The position numbers and the translations under genes are program-made. From positions 1-16,218 of the forward strand of contig CANRMZ010000009.1 of assembly GCA_947631885.1 (NCBI GenBank): a stretch of 16,218 bases of DNA, given 5' to 3'. The notes beneath the pieces are model-generated. The model made no database searches. It had not been told where the DNA came from and was given only the letters and a program-made list of their open reading frames with translations. Of the stretch, positions 14,591 through 16,218 are shown one piece after another (within the stretch, counting starts at the first letter, position 1; each line of letters opens with the position of its first letter). This stretch comes from an uncultured Bacilli bacterium (lineage in GTDB: Bacteria; Bacillota_I; Bacilli_A; RF39; UBA660).

Positions 14591-15522
14591 TATATCATCC
14601 TTCCTATGTCTCGATAATTAATAGGGAATCCCATTTTATCTAAGATTTTTTCAATTGGTATAGTGCTTAATTTTCCTTCTAGAATATCAAGCTCATAACT
14701 AAGCTCATTTAACATCATTGAAAAATCATCTCTTTTTAGAATTCTCTTTAAGATAATTATTAGTGCAAACAAGTCATTCTTACCATATATATATTCACCA
14801 TCCATCTTGGGAATATTCAATAAGTTATGGTAAAGGGTATTGCCGATTATAGCTTGAGATCTATTTAGGTAGCAAATATCTTCATGTGCACATAAATTAC
14901 GATAATTTGCCAGAATAGGTAAATATTCCTCTAAGGAATCAATCTCAACATTGAACACATCAGCAACCTCTTTTTGGTCATCTTTTTGGAGAATGGTATA
15001 AAGCTCTCCAACAATGCCGAAAGATAAAACTTTTACTACAACCCATAAGGGGATATAGCCATAATTAGTAAGGTAGTGGCTTGTTGCACTATGTTGTTTA
15101 CCATTAATGCTTATTTGTCTTTTCATTTTATGGATTAAATCGTTAATTTGTTTATTTTTTGAGGAGTCATGAACAAAATTATTAGGATTTAAGTAGTTTT
15201 TCTCTTTAAAGCCATGATTCTTACTTAATACATAAGACATAATGCTTTTAAGATTATTTTCGACAACTAAGATATTTTTAAATAAAATGTTTCTTAGTTG
15301 CCTATCAAAGACAAACATAGCATATAGTTCTTCAAATCTAGTACCTTCGATAAAGCGTCTATCATTTAAAGAACGCATAAACAAAAACCTATATCCTGTT
15401 AAAAAGAAATAGTTTTCACGCAAAAGGATATCTTTAGCAAGTTCTTCGTCATTAATAGTTAATCCCTTTGTTCGTAAAATAGCGATTTGTTCATCTAATG
15501 ATTTAAATGTTTTATCTTTCAC
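14590..15522 (-). CDS. Abi_2 (AbiD/AbiF-like) HEPN protein
   Basis: About 310 residues from a GTG start. The Abi_2 family is linked to abortive phage infection, and its members carry a HEPN fold that cuts RNA. Visible family marks (numbered from the chosen start) are KSLDEQIAILRTKGL (7-21), RENYFFLTGYRFLF (35-48), FDRQLRNILFKNI (72-84), IPLWVVVKVLSFG (157-169) and the HEPN motif RNLCAH (208-213; R208 and H213). All lie in the usual order and at normal length, so the protein looks intact. The GTG at 15520-15522 is chosen because AAGGTGG (15528-15534) is 5 bases upstream. The in-frame ATG codons at 15541-15564 overlap or precede the promoter. It is the first gene of an operon with htrA. A housekeeping role alongside the protease is as possible as defence. 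Confidence 0.88.
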   Translation of the reverse strand: MKDKTFKSLDEQIAILRTKGLTINDEELAKDILLRENYFFLTGYRFLFMRSLNDRRFIEGTRFEELYAMFVFDRQLRNILFKNILVVENNLKSIMSYVLSKNHGFKEKNYLNPNNFVHDSSKNKQINDLIHKMKRQISINGKQHSATSHYLTNYGYIPLWVVVKVLSFGIVGELYTILQKDDQKEVADVFNVEIDSLEEYLPILANYRNLCAHEDICYLNRSQAIIGNTLYHNLLNIPKMDGEYIYGKNDLFALIIILKRILKRDDFSMMLNELSYELDILEGKLSTIPIEKILDKMGFPINYRDIGRMI

Positions 15523-15527
15523 AATAG

Positions 15528-15534
15528 CCACCTT
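15528..15534 (-). promoter_or_regulatory. Ribosome binding site that fixes a GTG start
   Basis: AAGGTGG placed 5 bases before GTG (15520-15522). It is the only good Shine-Dalgarno in the region, and it decides against the longer reading of the Abi_2 gene, which would begin inside its own promoter. Confidence 0.6.
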
Positions 15535-15547
15535 ATTTTGCATAACC

Positions 15548-15556
15548 ATTATATCA
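15548..15556 (-). promoter_or_regulatory. Extended -10 promoter of the Abi_2/HtrA operon
   Basis: TGA followed by a perfect TATAAT (15548-15553). A transcription start about 7 bases later leaves a leader of about 20 nt before the GTG at 15522. No recognisable -35 lies at 16-18 bp. A leaderless start at the ATG 15541-15543 is a less likely alternative. Confidence 0.55.
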
Positions 15557-15613
15557 CAAATCATTTTTAATATAATATTATTATTTGTACATTTTTGGTA
15601 ATTTCTGTGAAAA

Positions 15614-16175
15614 TTAAGTGAAATATTTCTTTAAAGCTTTTGATATGGATTTAGCAATTTTATCTTGATAATCATCAGTTTTAAGCAAATCCCTTTCATT
15701 AGGATTAGACAAAAAGCCACATTCTATGAGTACTCCTGGCACTTTTAACTTATCATACATATAGGTAGAACTTGGTATTTTTTTAACTTCTCTATCCGTT
15801 TTTAAATCTTTGTTGAGAGTTTGTTGAATGGTTTCTGCTAAAGCTTTATTGTCTTTGTCGTAAAACACCTGAGGGCCATAATACTTGCTATTTGCAAGAT
15901 AATTTAAATGAATAGATAAATATAAATTCCCATGCGAGTTATTAATAAGTTTAATGCGATTATCAAAATCACTTTTCTTGCGATAAGAAGCATTGGGGTA
16001 CGCTAAATCATAATCGCCATCTCTCGTCAGAATAACCTTTGCGCCTTGTTTTTCTAGCTCTTCTTTAAGTTTTAAACTTATTTTTAAATTAATATCTTTT
16101 TCATAAATATCTCCCACGACAGTCCCGGGGTCTTTATTTCCGTGTGCAGGAATAGGAAAAGTCCAAAAATATCAT
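15614..16175 (-). CDS. CwlC-type N-acetylmuramoyl-L-alanine amidase (Amidase_3), frame broken near the N-terminus
   Basis: A zinc amidase that cuts the amide bond between MurNAc and L-Ala of peptidoglycan. Reading from ATG 16173-16175 gives MIFLD and then runs off frame. From 16150 the second frame continues as PAHGNKDPGTVVGDIYEKD to the stop at 15614. Dropping the ten bases 16151-16160 restores MIFLDPAHGNKDPG exactly as in the family; dropping a single T would also restore frame. In the restored 183-residue protein the zinc ligands His8, Glu22 and His86 (SIHLNY) and catalytic Glu148 (IECGF) are all present. No signal peptide or wall-binding domain is seen, as in CwlC-like enzymes. The uninterrupted part alone (GTG at 16117) lacks the first zinc His. 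This is either a fresh pseudogene, an assembly error or, less likely, recoding. Confidence 0.75.
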
Positions 16176-16181
16176 TATTTC

Positions 16182-16218
16182 TTAAAATTCAATGTTCCAT
16201 TCTATTTCTATATCTCTT
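16182..16218 (-). CDS. C-terminal end of an unidentified gene, cut by the window edge
   Basis: One minus-strand frame enters from the right edge as RDIEIEWNIEF and ends at TAA (16182-16184), 6 bases before the ATG of the amidase. The short gap and the absence of a terminator or promoter suggest a shared operon. Eleven codons are too few to name a family, and this reading could be chance. Confidence 0.3.
   Translation of the reverse strand, partial: RDIEIEWNIEF

Noticed and set aside
14588..14605. TATAAT-like sequence (TGATATAATGG) directly before the htrA start, the same core as the Abi_2 promoter
   Set aside because: A promoter there would start transcription inside htrA. The ribosome site lies upstream of it, so it must be transcribed from the Abi_2 promoter.
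14590..15613. Phage-defence island with a structured non-coding RNA next to the Abi_2 gene
   Set aside because: The gap upstream is under 100 bases and holds a promoter and leader, with only AT-rich weak palindromes. The neighbours are envelope genes and no other defence gene is seen.
1..16218. Mollicutes code (TGA as Trp)
   Set aside because: Genes are full length under the standard code and contain many TGG Trp codons. In the amidase, the in-frame TGA upstream lies in a different frame from its start codon.

Overview
The window is AT-rich DNA from a low-GC Gram-positive-type bacterium, most like an uncultured gut member of the Bacilli or a relative of the Mollicutes. This placement is inference from base composition, strong GGAGG-type ribosome sites and gene content. 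Cell-envelope proteins dominate and no outer-membrane machinery is seen. The standard code is in use: every Trp I checked is TGG. All 16 visible stop codons are TAA (11) or TAG (5), and none is TGA. Apart from one tRNA-Cys(GCA) gene, everything recognised lies on the minus strand, so transcription runs from high to low coordinates.

In transcription order from the right edge, the window opens with the last codons of an unidentified gene. Next is a CwlC-type N-acetylmuramoyl-L-alanine amidase whose zinc motif is broken by an apparent 10-nt (or 1-nt) insertion. An Abi_2/AbiD-F-type HEPN protein follows, coupled by a TAATG overlap to an HtrA-type serine protease with a PDZ domain. The next operon holds an RDD-family membrane protein and a MacB-like ABC transporter (ATPase and FtsX-type permease fused). 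The RDD protein carries a large extracytoplasmic insert that reads like the extracellular domain of FtsX.

A three-gene operon then encodes a bacterial PH-domain protein, a single-pass beta-rich protein of unknown function and a triple-LysM protein without signal peptide. A five-TM protein with a DUF4352-like Ig domain stands alone. Next come a RimJ/RimL-type GNAT acetyltransferase, the tRNA-Cys on the opposite strand, and an unknown single-TM protein. After these lie a membrane-anchored protein with five SH3b-like repeats that starts 'ADMGAP' after its signal peptide, and a small four-TM protein with a TNP motif. The last two may be a split form of one envelope family. The window ends with an AMP-forming acyl-CoA-synthetase-like enzyme and a divergent GNAT-like protein.

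Regulatory signals are unusually legible. Nine of eleven promoter candidates carry an extended -10 (TGn followed by a TATAAT-like hexamer). Two others lack it but have a near-consensus -35 at 17-bp spacing. Rho-independent terminators sit right against the next promoter, and in four cases a hairpin includes the stop codon. No mobile element, CRISPR array or prophage was seen, and no gene-free stretch exceeds about 250 bases. The strongest candidates for something undescribed are the RDD/FtsX-ECD hybrid with its overlapping ABC transporter, the ADMGAP-SH3/4-TM pair, and the interrupted amidase motif.
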